A stretch of DNA of 64,000 nt from the NCBI GenBank assembly GCA_919902665.1, contig CAKKRK010000020.1, positions 124,001 to 188,000 of the forward strand. Reading direction: 5' to 3'. Each line of letters begins with the position of its first letter. Position 1 is the stretch's first letter. The DNA comes from Nitrospiraceae bacterium (lineage in GTDB: Bacteria > Nitrospirota > Nitrospiria > Nitrospirales > Nitrospiraceae). Below the pieces are notes generated by a model. It was not told the DNA's origin and made no database searches. It was given only the letters and a program-made list of their open reading frames with translations. Both the position numbers and the translations under genes were made by a program. Positions 29,449 through 37,973 of the stretch are shown here, piece after piece.

Positions 29449-29604
29449 TGTACCGCTTCTGATTTCTTGGACACGGTTGTTGCCATATTGGCCCCGACCT
29501 TGCGGGGCGCCTCGTTCGACGATCGTCGTTCCTGAGCCAACGCTGTGCGTCGTATTTTCTCGCCCACCCGGTGAATCCGCTGATGACCTGAGGTTCTCGT
29601 GCTC

Positions 29605-30501
29605 TCATGCGGCTGCCGATGGGCTCAGGAAGTCTTGCCGCACCTGAGCCGGGGAGCGAAACCCATGCCGCTCGACGAGCCACTGCTCATTATAGAGCCG
29701 CAACCAGTCGTGGAGGGCGCGGCGGAGATCCTCGACGGTCTGGAACGTGCGCACCCACAGCAGCTGCTCCTTGAGCGTCCGAATGAACCGCTCCGCAACC
29801 CCGTTGCCTTCTGGGGCACGCACGAACGCCGGACTCGACGTCATTCCGAGAAACCGGAGTTCAGTCTGGAATGCCTCGCTCATATACTGACTGCCGTGAT
29901 CATGCCGCACCTGCACGCCCGTCGCACGGCCAGCCGAGAACACGCCGAACTGCTGGCGCACCCCTTGGCGGATGGGTTCCAAGGCCTCAAAACGGGTGGC
30001 CCGGGTCGCCGCATGAATCCCCACCCCTTCGAGCGTGCAATGATCGATGGCCACGAAGACGGTCACGGAGCCATCCTCCACCGTGACGGTGCTGGTGGCA
30101 TCGGTGCCCCACATCTGATTCGGGCGCTCGGTCGTGATCGTGCCGTCGTGGACCCGTGGCCCCAAGACACGCGGCGCCCGGCTGGGAGCCAAGAGGTCAG
30201 CCTGCCGCATGAGCCGCAGCACCCGTAGTTTGGACGTACGAATCCCCTGCGCCCGCAGCCGTGCCCACACTTTGCGGTGCCCTTCCCCGAGAAACGGCGA
30301 GGCGGCAAGCACCTGCCGAATGTGCCCGGTGAGCACCTCGTCGGTGTACGCCGTCTTCGGGCCTCGCTTGGCTGGTGCGCCGTGCGACTGAGCTACGCGC
30401 TCTTGCTGGTGATAGAACGTCGACCGACGCACGCCCCATTCCTGACAGACTCGCACCACACCATACGGGCGATTCATGGAAAGCGACGTGGTGTGGCTCA
30501 T
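29605..30501 (-). CDS. IS3-family transposase OrfB (rve integrase core)
   Basis: DDE core: NQMWGTDAT, HDHGSQYMSEAF, GNGVAERFIRTLKEQ. Confidence 0.93.
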   Translation of the reverse strand: MSHTTSLSMNRPYGVVRVCQEWGVRRSTFYHQQERVAQSHGAPAKRGPKTAYTDEVLTGHIRQVLAASPFLGEGHRKVWARLRAQGIRTSKLRVLRLMRQADLLAPSRAPRVLGPRVHDGTITTERPNQMWGTDATSTVTVEDGSVTVFVAIDHCTLEGVGIHAATRATRFEALEPIRQGVRQQFGVFSAGRATGVQVRHDHGSQYMSEAFQTELRFLGMTSSPAFVRAPEGNGVAERFIRTLKEQLLWVRTFQTVEDLRRALHDWLRLYNEQWLVERHGFRSPAQVRQDFLSPSAAA

Positions 30502-30833
30502 CGCGTCGACCTCCCGGTAGCTAAAGGGGGGCCACCTCGTAACCGCTGGACCGCTTCCCGCGACAGTGCCAAGCGCATCGTCAAATCCCCAACCATGGCC
30601 TTCAGCCGTGCGAGTTCGTCGTCGCGGCCATTGTCAGCCCGGCTCTTCAACCCGGCCTGCCCACTGGCTACAAACTGGTCCCGCCACTCCGACACCGTCG
30701 CGGCGGTGATCCCCGCTTCACGGGAGACCAGATCGAGATCGTCGCCACGCAGCACGCGGAGCACCACGTCCATCTTCTTGCGCGAGGAAAACCGGCCTCG
30801 CTCTGCCTTCGATTTCGCCATAAACACCTCCAT
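30498..30833 (-). CDS. IS3-family transposase OrfA (HTH)
   Basis: KKMDVVLRVLRGDDLDLVSREAGITAATVSEWRDQFVASGQAGLKSR; the listed ORF runs upstream to 31280, but IS-internal starts lie at ~30821/30833. Confidence 0.85.
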   Translation of the reverse strand: MEVFMAKSKAERGRFSSRKKMDVVLRVLRGDDLDLVSREAGITAATVSEWRDQFVASGQAGLKSRADNGRDDELARLKAMVGDLTMRLALSREAVQRLRGGPPLATGRSTR

Positions 30834-30888
30834 CACTGAAGGGCAGTATGCCCCAATGGGGTGTCCAAAGAAATCGTGGGGCGGAGGA

Positions 30889-31101
30889 TGTCCGGGCAGT
30901 GGAAGAAAGGGGCGATTCCTGCCAAATGGGATGGCAAGGCGGCGGAGCGGATTGTAGAGCAGTTGGAGAGACTGCTGCTCCCAGGCTGTTGACAGGGGAC
31001 CGGCTCTGCCGTCTTCGGCGGTGCCTGTCCCAGTATCCTGATACTGATCATGGAGGCCTGGCATGAACACTGCGGCGAAGATCGTTGACCCCACGGCTAT
31101 G
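30889..31101 (+). pseudogene. Orphan wecB 3'-end copy D (3' half, plus downstream spacer and first 13 codons of a DUF2442-like gene)
   Basis: GQWKKGAIPAKWDGKAAERIVEQLERLLLPGC*, then spacer with CAGTATCCTGATACTG and MNTAAKIVDPTAM; gap-free to 27761-27973. Confidence 0.85.
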
Positions 31102-31364
31102 CGCTGGAGGGTTGAGGCGAGCACCTGCACGCGAGGCTGGCGGGACGAGCGAGACCGATGCAACAGGGCGTGCCGAGTTTTAAGTTGGGGAGATGTGAGC
31201 CGCGGGAGGTGGGAAGCCGGAAGAGAAATTGGGAGCATCCAGAGCAGTCGAGGTAAGATGATCGGCCGCGCTTGACGCATCCCTTCGAGTATGGGAATGT
31301 TGGGTGACGGTACCGCAGGACAATCGAGCTTGTTACGTTGTCGTTAGATGTTCGCAGAACGGTT

Positions 31365-31625
31365 ATGACGACAATTCTGCAGATTCTCGGTTGGCGTTTG
31401 TTTTTCTACGCAAACGAAGGAAATGAGCCCCCGCACGTGCATGTGCGAAAAGCCGAGAAGGAATGCAAGTACTGGCTGGATCGGGAGGGCTATGACCTCG
31501 AGGAGGCGTTTTCCTATCAAATGACGGCACGAGACACACGTGAGGTAAGAAAGATTGTGTTTGAACATTTCGACTACATTCTCCAACAGTGGGATGAGTT
31601 TGAGCGGAGGAAGAAGAATGGGTAA
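31365..31625 (+). CDS. DUF4160-family protein (toxin-like partner)
   Basis: TTILQILGWRLFFYANEGNEPPHVHVRKAEKECKYWLD. Confidence 0.88.
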   Translation: MTTILQILGWRLFFYANEGNEPPHVHVRKAEKECKYWLDREGYDLEEAFSYQMTARDTREVRKIVFEHFDYILQQWDEFERRKKNG

Positions 31626-31872
31626 CTATCACAACGTGACAGAGATTGTCGTCGAAGAGGGTCGGTTGCGCCTTGAAGTGGACGGGGAAAGGCTTTCCTT
31701 TCCACTCGCGGAGTTGTCTGATCGGCTCGCCGCATCGACACCGGAACAGCAGCATGTATGCGAGGTGAGTCCATCGGGATACGGCATTCGTTGGCCGCTC
31801 ATCGACGAGGATTTATCGATCGACGGATTGATGGGTATTCGGCACGAACCGAGTAAGAAAGCCTGCGCATAA
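31618..31872 (+). CDS. DUF2442-family protein (antitoxin-like partner)
   Basis: overlaps DUF4160 stop; RLRLEVDGERLSFPLAELSDRLAASTPEQQ...GYGIRWPLIDEDLSIDGLM. Confidence 0.85.
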   Translation: MGNYHNVTEIVVEEGRLRLEVDGERLSFPLAELSDRLAASTPEQQHVCEVSPSGYGIRWPLIDEDLSIDGLMGIRHEPSKKACA

Positions 31873-32144
31873 CGTGGTGCTCTATCTCACTCCTTTCCGC
31901 CTGTCACCGTGTCTGATGCCGACGTCGACCGGCTCAAATTGACACTCGCTTCGTGATCAGCAGAAATCTTCGACTATCCCGGTCTCTTTCTTCTATGTGT
32001 CGCGCCGGACAACGCAGCACGGGAACTTCTCTTCCGACACCGCCGCTCATGATTGCTGAAGCTGAAGGAAGACGGTGGTCAATCAATTAAATGGCATGTA
32101 CGATTCAAGATCCTATCTCTGACGGTCCTCGCGTGAGCCTTCTT

Positions 32145-32204
32145 TAACCAAAGGCACCAAACAGACCAAAGAAACCAGACAGACCAGAAAGACCAGACAG
32201 ACCA
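32145..32204. repeat. Low-complexity ~8-10 bp tandem motif (AGACCAGACAGACCAAA...)
   Basis: aaccaaaggcaccaaacagaccaaagaaaccagacagaccagaaagaccagacagacc immediately before wecB tail E. Confidence 0.7.
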
Positions 32205-32344
32205 ACCTGCCGGGTCTTGCGCCATTGATGGGAGGACAATGGAAGAAAGGGGCGATTCCTGCGAAATGGGATGGCAAGGCGGCGGAGCGGATTGTGGAGT
32301 GTTTGGAGCGAGTGCTGGCGTGGGTAGATAATGCTTGCTTCTAA
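32205..32344 (+). pseudogene. Orphan wecB 3'-end copy E
   Basis: NLPGLAPLMGGQWKKGAIPAKWDGKAAERIVECLERVLAWVDNACF*. Confidence 0.85.
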
Positions 32345-32543
32345 GCAGCGCTGTACTAATAGGGTCGTGCTTGATCTGAAAATTCGTCAATCAATCTGTG
32401 AAGCCTGTCCAGAATAGCTCCCGCGTTTCTGCACGCTCCAATTTGAACGTCTCTGGACGGTCTTACCTTTGTTCACGTAAGGCACGTTCCCTAACCTAGT
32501 CTTGCAACGCGCTGATTCATTGCATCCTTCAAATCCATTCCTC

Positions 32544-32579
32544 TGGCCCAAGCCGTGCTGATATGAAAACCGTTTTCAT
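32544..32579 (+). promoter_or_regulatory. Candidate sigma54 promoter TGGCCCAAGCCGTGCT plus ATGAAAAC-C-GTTTTCAT palindrome upstream of the EPS operon
   Basis: GG-N10-GC spacing; perfect 8-bp-arm palindrome 4 nt downstream. Confidence 0.4.
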
Positions 32580-32847
32580 TTGTCAGATGCGTTTGCGGTC
32601 AATATCATCACAGAGGTTTCTCTAGCATAGTATCCGAACTGAGAGATGATTCTGCGTGACCATGCGGAATCCATCCCTAGTGGAAAGGGGTTGAGGGAAC
32701 CATATCGAATATCATTTCGATGTGGTTTTAATTGCAAACTAAAAAAACAAATTGGCGACAATCCCCCTGTAATCGCATTGGCTCCATCTGTTACTGAGCT
32801 AGGATATCACAGCAAACTATTATCATCAGGTCAGCATTGCAACTTTC

Positions 32848-33909
32848 ATGGAGCAATCAGTGACACAGCCCTCTGTCAGTGTTGTAATCCCTGTCTACAA
32901 TGGTGTGCGTTTCATTCAGGAAAGTATAAACAGTGTGCTGACTCAGACAATTGCAGACATTGAAATTATTGTTGTTGATGATGGATCCACTGATGGCACA
33001 ACGGAAGTTGTTCTCGGATACACCGACGCGCGTGTTCGGCTAGTTCGCCTAACTCAGAACTGTGGCCCTGCAGAGGCTCGCAATGCTGGAATTCGTCAAG
33101 CAATGGGGAAGTACATCGCCATGTTAGATGCTGATGATATTGCAGAGCCCACTCGTTTTGCTGAGCAAATTGAGGCAATGGAGCAGGATAAGGAACTTGT
33201 CTGTCTAGGATGCTGGGGTACGGTCATTAATGGTAATTCAAGGCCGACAGGTAAGGTATTACAGATGCAGCCCTGTAGTGATGCATTAGGCGTCCTACTA
33301 TTATTCAGGAACCAAATTATGGGGTCGAGTGTAATGTTTCGTCGGCAGACATTTCCGGAAGTATCATATCCGAACATCCCTATGGCAGAAGACTATAGTT
33401 TTATCGCCGCCATGTCGAAGCTTGGAAAGGTTGGTAATATCCCTAAATTTCTGATGCGCGTTCGTAGAGATGGGACAAGCCTAACTTATGCCAAACAAGA
33501 GCTCATGACTGAATGTGTGGGGCAAATATTGAAACAGCAACTTGAAGGATTTGGAGTTAATCCATCGATACGTGAATTGCAGGTACATCAACATATCGGT
33601 CGACTTATTATGCGGAGCTCGATCTCGCTACTCGAAGAATGTGATAGCTGGTTGCACAAGTTAATTCAGAATAATGAAGTGATACATCGCTTTGAGCCCA
33701 ACACCTTTCGCTCGGTTGCGAGTAAGGAATGGTTCGAACTGTGCAAGCATGCCTCTCCAGCGGGATTCGTTGCATGGCGACGGTATTGGCGTTCGGACCT
33801 CTCGAGGGTTTGGCAACCTAGCACCTTGCAGTGCGTGAGATTTCTGGCGAAGTGTGCGGTGCGACACCGGCGTGAAGGTGGCGATCTCCCAAAGTTTGTC
33901 GCTACGTAA
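32848..33909 (+). CDS. Glycosyltransferase family 2
   Basis: SVVIPVYNGVRFIQESINSVLTQTIADIEIIVVDDGSTDGT...GKYIAMLDADDIAEPTRFAEQ. Confidence 0.93.
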   Translation: MEQSVTQPSVSVVIPVYNGVRFIQESINSVLTQTIADIEIIVVDDGSTDGTTEVVLGYTDARVRLVRLTQNCGPAEARNAGIRQAMGKYIAMLDADDIAEPTRFAEQIEAMEQDKELVCLGCWGTVINGNSRPTGKVLQMQPCSDALGVLLLFRNQIMGSSVMFRRQTFPEVSYPNIPMAEDYSFIAAMSKLGKVGNIPKFLMRVRRDGTSLTYAKQELMTECVGQILKQQLEGFGVNPSIRELQVHQHIGRLIMRSSISLLEECDSWLHKLIQNNEVIHRFEPNTFRSVASKEWFELCKHASPAGFVAWRRYWRSDLSRVWQPSTLQCVRFLAKCAVRHRREGGDLPKFVAT

Positions 33910-35273
33910 TGAGCATGAATATTCGTCTTTTCTTCTTACTCCTACTATTTGCAGTCTTGCTCTTGTCTGAGATGTTCGGTTGGAAACTGGGGGTGTCTCA
34001 GGGGCTGAGTGTCAAGAATGCTTTCCTGTACGGATTTCTTGTTTTGTGCCTGGTTGAACGCATGATGTCGAAAGGTCAGAAGGATCCGCTTTTGACGACT
34101 ATACATGGGCCATTTATTTTCTTAATCCTAATAGCAGGTATATCGTGGATGTTCACGGACGTAAGAACAAACATGCAGCACTATTCGAACGAAGACCGTC
34201 TTATAGCTCTAAAGAGCACGCTGGCGGATTTCTATTTATTTTTCCTGGTCTACTATTTAGGGGTCCGAAAACTGGAGGACGCGATTGTTCTTTCTAAGGC
34301 CATATTGGTTCTCGTCTTTGTCAGTAACATCGTCACCGTTATCGATGTCTATAATATTCCCGATCTGGGAATCGTCAAGCAGATGGATGAGGCTGAGAGC
34401 GAAGCGAATCGAGGAAGATTGATGGGGCCTATGGGTGAGCCAAATCAATACGCGTCGTTCCTTATCTTGTTTTTCCCTTCTTACGTTGCTCTTGCTTTGA
34501 CCTCAACGAGGGGTACGGTTGCGCGGTACACATATTTATCGGCCAGCGTGGCCACCCTCATTGCATTGCTTCTGACGGGTTCGCGTGGTGGTATCTTTGG
34601 TTTGATTGCAGCGGGAGTATGGGGCTACTGGCTTATTCGCACGAAGGTGCGTCTGAAATCGGCGTTCAGAGTCATTCTGATCTCGGTTCCTATAGTAGGT
34701 GTAGCGATAATGCTTGCCGCGATGAAGTATGGCACGCTGTTAATGGGTCGGATCGAAGCGACTTCAAAGGCAGGCACAGCGACAGCTGCTAGTGCAGGGA
34801 GGACGTTGATTTGGGAGATGGGCCTCAATGTGATGGCAGATCATCCGAGTTCCTTTCTTACTGGCATGGGCTGGCATACATTCGCCCCTTATGTGGGTGT
34901 TGTGCCGCATAATACGTATCTCTGGTATTTCTTCAACCTTGGGATAGTAGGGTTGCTGCTCTATTTGGTCATCCTAGGCAACGTCCTGAAATTGACTCGC
35001 AATGCAGTAAGTGGAGAGTCAGTGGATAGCAATATATTGCTTATGGGGTTCATTTTTGGTTTTGCTGGGTTATTAATGTCGATTTGTTTCGTCGATCTGT
35101 TCGCACCATGGTATTTCATCTGGGCCTATATTGGAGTCATGGCTCGTGTGGCAGTGCAGATGAATTTGGAAGTTCAGAAAAGGCAGGAGCAAGCACAAGA
35201 AGGCGGACTCGAAATTGATTTGAATATTCTACCTCCATCTCTCGGTACGGCACCCACAGTTCGTGTGTTATAG
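33909..35273 (+). CDS. O-antigen ligase/polymerase-like membrane protein (Wzy/WaaL type)
   Basis: multi-TM protein with GEPNQYASFLILFFPSYVAL and GMGWHTFAPYVGVVPHNTYLWYFFNLGIVGL. Confidence 0.85.
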   Translation: MSMNIRLFFLLLLFAVLLLSEMFGWKLGVSQGLSVKNAFLYGFLVLCLVERMMSKGQKDPLLTTIHGPFIFLILIAGISWMFTDVRTNMQHYSNEDRLIALKSTLADFYLFFLVYYLGVRKLEDAIVLSKAILVLVFVSNIVTVIDVYNIPDLGIVKQMDEAESEANRGRLMGPMGEPNQYASFLILFFPSYVALALTSTRGTVARYTYLSASVATLIALLLTGSRGGIFGLIAAGVWGYWLIRTKVRLKSAFRVILISVPIVGVAIMLAAMKYGTLLMGRIEATSKAGTATAASAGRTLIWEMGLNVMADHPSSFLTGMGWHTFAPYVGVVPHNTYLWYFFNLGIVGLLLYLVILGNVLKLTRNAVSGESVDSNILLMGFIFGFAGLLMSICFVDLFAPWYFIWAYIGVMARVAVQMNLEVQKRQEQAQEGGLEIDLNILPPSLGTAPTVRVL

Positions 35274-35306
35274 GGTCTTTCTTAAGATAATTTAGGGACT
35301 TTAGAG

Positions 35307-36452
35307 GTGGCGATGCCACAGCGAAAGCCAATCAAAATCTGTCTATTGGGGCTTGAGAACATATCTGTTCTTATGAACGGATTTAACAATGTTCGAGTCG
35401 GCGGGGAACAGGTGCAGCAATCACTATTGGCACGAGCCCTAAGCCCTTCAGGCTATCAGGTATCGATGGTCTGTATGGACTACGGCCAGCCGGATGGGGC
35501 AGAAGAAGACGGAGTTCGAGTATACAAAGCGTATGCTCCGAGTGCTGGGCTTCCTGGGGTTCGATTCATCTATCCTCGCTGGATCAAGCTGTGGTCTGCA
35601 TTGCGACGTGCGGATGCAGACATCTATTACACCAGCTGTGCCGGCATGCAGGTAGGATTGCTCGCACTCTTTTGTGAGCGATACAAGCGAAAGTTTATCT
35701 ACCGAGTAGCATCCGACAACGACTGCAATCCTTCCGGCCTCCTCATTCATTTGGCTAGAGATAAGTACCTGTATGAATATGGACTACAGCATGCACATGG
35801 AATTTTGGCGCAGTCCCAGCAGCAATTTGAAGCGCTCGAAGCAAACTATCAACTGACTTCTCAAATTGCAGGTATGTTTGTAGAAAAGCCGTCTAGAAGT
35901 ATTTCCTATGAGAAGCGGGACATTGATGTACTCTGGGTCAATAATATTCGCCAGTTGAAGCGACCGGATCTGGCACTTGACTTAGCGGAATCTATGCCAA
36001 GTGTTTCCTTCCACATGATCGGGGGGCCAAATGAGCCCGAGTTGTATGAGCGAATCTACAGACGGGCAAAATCACTGAGGAATGTGATCTTTCATGGCGC
36101 GGTCCCGTATAGGCAGGTCGGGGAATTTTATGATCGTTGTCGTGTATTCCTCAACACCTCAGACATCGAGGGGTTTCCCAATTCATACTTGCAGGCATGG
36201 GTGCGTGGTAGGCCGGTGGTCGCATTTTTTGACCCTGATGGAATCATTGCAAGGGAATCTATCGGGTGGGCGGTACGTAGTCTTGATGAAATGACTTCAG
36301 CCATTCACTCGCTTCTTACTCAGGAATCCTTGCTGTATGGCATCGAAGTCCGCTGCCAAAAGTTTATGTCAGAAAATTACAGCGATACGGTCGTACTTAA
36401 GTCCTACCTTCAAATGCTTGAAGGGTTGGCATCTGATAATGCTTCGGGTTAG
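35307..36452 (+). CDS. Glycosyltransferase (GT4-like)
   Basis: GT-B fold; VLWVNNIRQLKRPDLALDLAESMP...FLNTSDIEGFPNSYLQAWVRGRPVVAF. Confidence 0.85.
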   Translation: MAMPQRKPIKICLLGLENISVLMNGFNNVRVGGEQVQQSLLARALSPSGYQVSMVCMDYGQPDGAEEDGVRVYKAYAPSAGLPGVRFIYPRWIKLWSALRRADADIYYTSCAGMQVGLLALFCERYKRKFIYRVASDNDCNPSGLLIHLARDKYLYEYGLQHAHGILAQSQQQFEALEANYQLTSQIAGMFVEKPSRSISYEKRDIDVLWVNNIRQLKRPDLALDLAESMPSVSFHMIGGPNEPELYERIYRRAKSLRNVIFHGAVPYRQVGEFYDRCRVFLNTSDIEGFPNSYLQAWVRGRPVVAFFDPDGIIARESIGWAVRSLDEMTSAIHSLLTQESLLYGIEVRCQKFMSENYSDTVVLKSYLQMLEGLASDNASG

Positions 36453-37947
36453 TCCGAAGGCTCCCAGCAATCCTATGGCGCAATCCTCCTTCAAGAAACA
36501 AGTGCTCTCCCTCACTGCTTCGAGGTTTATCGATTACGGGATGCAGTTCCTCGTGCCTATGATGCTCGCTCGAGTATTTAGACCTAATGATTATGGCCAG
36601 TATATGCTCTTGTGGCTGGTAGTGAACACAGCCCTGACTGTTACGACGCTTCATATGCCACAAAGCTTGCTCTACTTTCTGCCTCACAGCCGCACAGAAA
36701 CGGAGAAAGTTCGGCATATCCTTAACACTATTCTGTTTCTGATTATGACTGGATTGTTAGCATCATGTATCGTTAATCCTTGGGTGCCATTATTGCCGGA
36801 GCGATTTGTTGTGGCTGGAGAGCATGCCTGGGTCGTTCCAGCTCTGGTTTTTCTATGGACGGTGAGTCAGTTAACAGACATTGTGCCCACAGCAGAGGAA
36901 CGTATTGGCTGGCAGGCGTTTGCTGTCATCAGTTTATCCGCGATCCGTGGTCTACTGATTACGGGAATCGCCTGGTATTTCCAAGATATCGGATTGGTTT
37001 TCACAGGGTTGGTGGCCTTCGCCACCATTAAGATCGGCGTGTTCCTTGTCTACCTACTCACATACCACCCGTTAGTGAACTGGGGTATAGACCGAAAGCT
37101 CCTTTGTTCCCAACTAGACTATTCCATCCCTTTTGGCATTGGTGCAGGGCTTTTCATGTTGCGAATTCAGGCTGATCAATGGATCGTTGCAGTGCTCTTC
37201 TCTGCTGGGGAATTTTCCCTCTTTGTTATAGGTGCCTACTTGGGGCCATTGTTAACGGTGATACGAGAATCGGTCAATTCAGTCTTACTGCCGAAGCTCA
37301 GCCGACTCCAGGCGGAAGGAGATCGGGAAGCAGTGATCGAGTTATCCCGTACAAGCAATATTCACATGGCGTTCATCCTCTTCCCACTTCTGGTCTGGTT
37401 TTTCATTTTCTCTGGCGACGTTATCGAAGTAGTCTTTTCCTCAGTGTACAGAGATGCGTCGACAGTGATGCGCATTTATATCCTGAGCTATCTAACGATG
37501 ACCTTTGAGGTCAACAATCTGTTCAGGGTTCTTGGCGGAGGTCGATATAGTATTTATCTGTCGTTAGGTCTGTTGGTTCCGGCCGTTTCCACAAGCTTTT
37601 GGGGCGGTATCACGTATGGTCTGTGGGGGGCAGCTTTGGGAGCGGCAGTGGTGACATACATTGGAGAAACCTTAAAGCTAAAATACGTTGCGAGACAGCT
37701 GGCTGTCTCTGTGGCGCGCGTTGTGGACTGGCAAAGTTGGGCAATCCTTTTTACCGCGAGTATTGTAGCAGGTGTGTTTGCTCATGAAACAATAGAACGA
37801 TTCAGCGGTCATATCCAAGGGGCATTCTTGCGATCAGTTCTTGGTGCAGGAATTATCGCGGCAGTCTACTCTCTGTTGGTTATTGTGACGCGCGGTTCCC
37901 TGTTTTCGGCTTGGTTCAACATGGTTCGTATGAGGCCTGCCCCATGA
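36439..37947 (+). CDS. Oligosaccharide flippase (Wzx-like)
   Basis: ~12 TM; ASRFIDYGMQFLVPMMLARVFRPNDYGQYMLLWLVVNTALT; true start 36439 or 36475. Confidence 0.85.
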   Translation: MLRVSPKAPSNPMAQSSFKKQVLSLTASRFIDYGMQFLVPMMLARVFRPNDYGQYMLLWLVVNTALTVTTLHMPQSLLYFLPHSRTETEKVRHILNTILFLIMTGLLASCIVNPWVPLLPERFVVAGEHAWVVPALVFLWTVSQLTDIVPTAEERIGWQAFAVISLSAIRGLLITGIAWYFQDIGLVFTGLVAFATIKIGVFLVYLLTYHPLVNWGIDRKLLCSQLDYSIPFGIGAGLFMLRIQADQWIVAVLFSAGEFSLFVIGAYLGPLLTVIRESVNSVLLPKLSRLQAEGDREAVIELSRTSNIHMAFILFPLLVWFFIFSGDVIEVVFSSVYRDASTVMRIYILSYLTMTFEVNNLFRVLGGGRYSIYLSLGLLVPAVSTSFWGGITYGLWGAALGAAVVTYIGETLKLKYVARQLAVSVARVVDWQSWAILFTASIVAGVFAHETIERFSGHIQGAFLRSVLGAGIIAAVYSLLVIVTRGSLFSAWFNMVRMRPAP

Positions 37948-37973
37948 AGTATCCAGGGCATAAATGTTGAGTT

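Larger units (their letters stand above)
29449..30888 (-). mobile_element. IS3-family insertion sequence (~1.44 kb)
   Basis: two overlapping transposase ORFs; imperfect terminal inverted repeats sharing CCGC...GATTTCT(T)TGGACAC; flanked by TGTC (29445-29448 and 30889-30892); removing it restores the wecB-tail reading frame. Confidence 0.85.

Noticed and set aside
29599-30228. 209-aa + strand ORF opposite the IS transposase
   Set aside because: Antisense to the DDE transposase OrfB; no independent evidence.
31063-31275. 70-aa ORF beginning MNTAAKIVDPTAM
   Set aside because: Only the first 13 codons match the DUF2442-like gene; the rest is unrelated and likely non-coding, so it is treated as part of the tail D repeat.
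30834-31280. N-terminal extension of IS3 OrfA
   Set aside because: The extension runs outside the IS and is antisense to the wecB tail; internal starts at ~30821/30833 are more credible.
27650-32344. CRISPR array as explanation for the repeated segments
   Set aside because: Repeats are 140-320 bp, coding, divergent and irregularly spaced by genes; no short direct repeats with uniform spacers and no cas genes.
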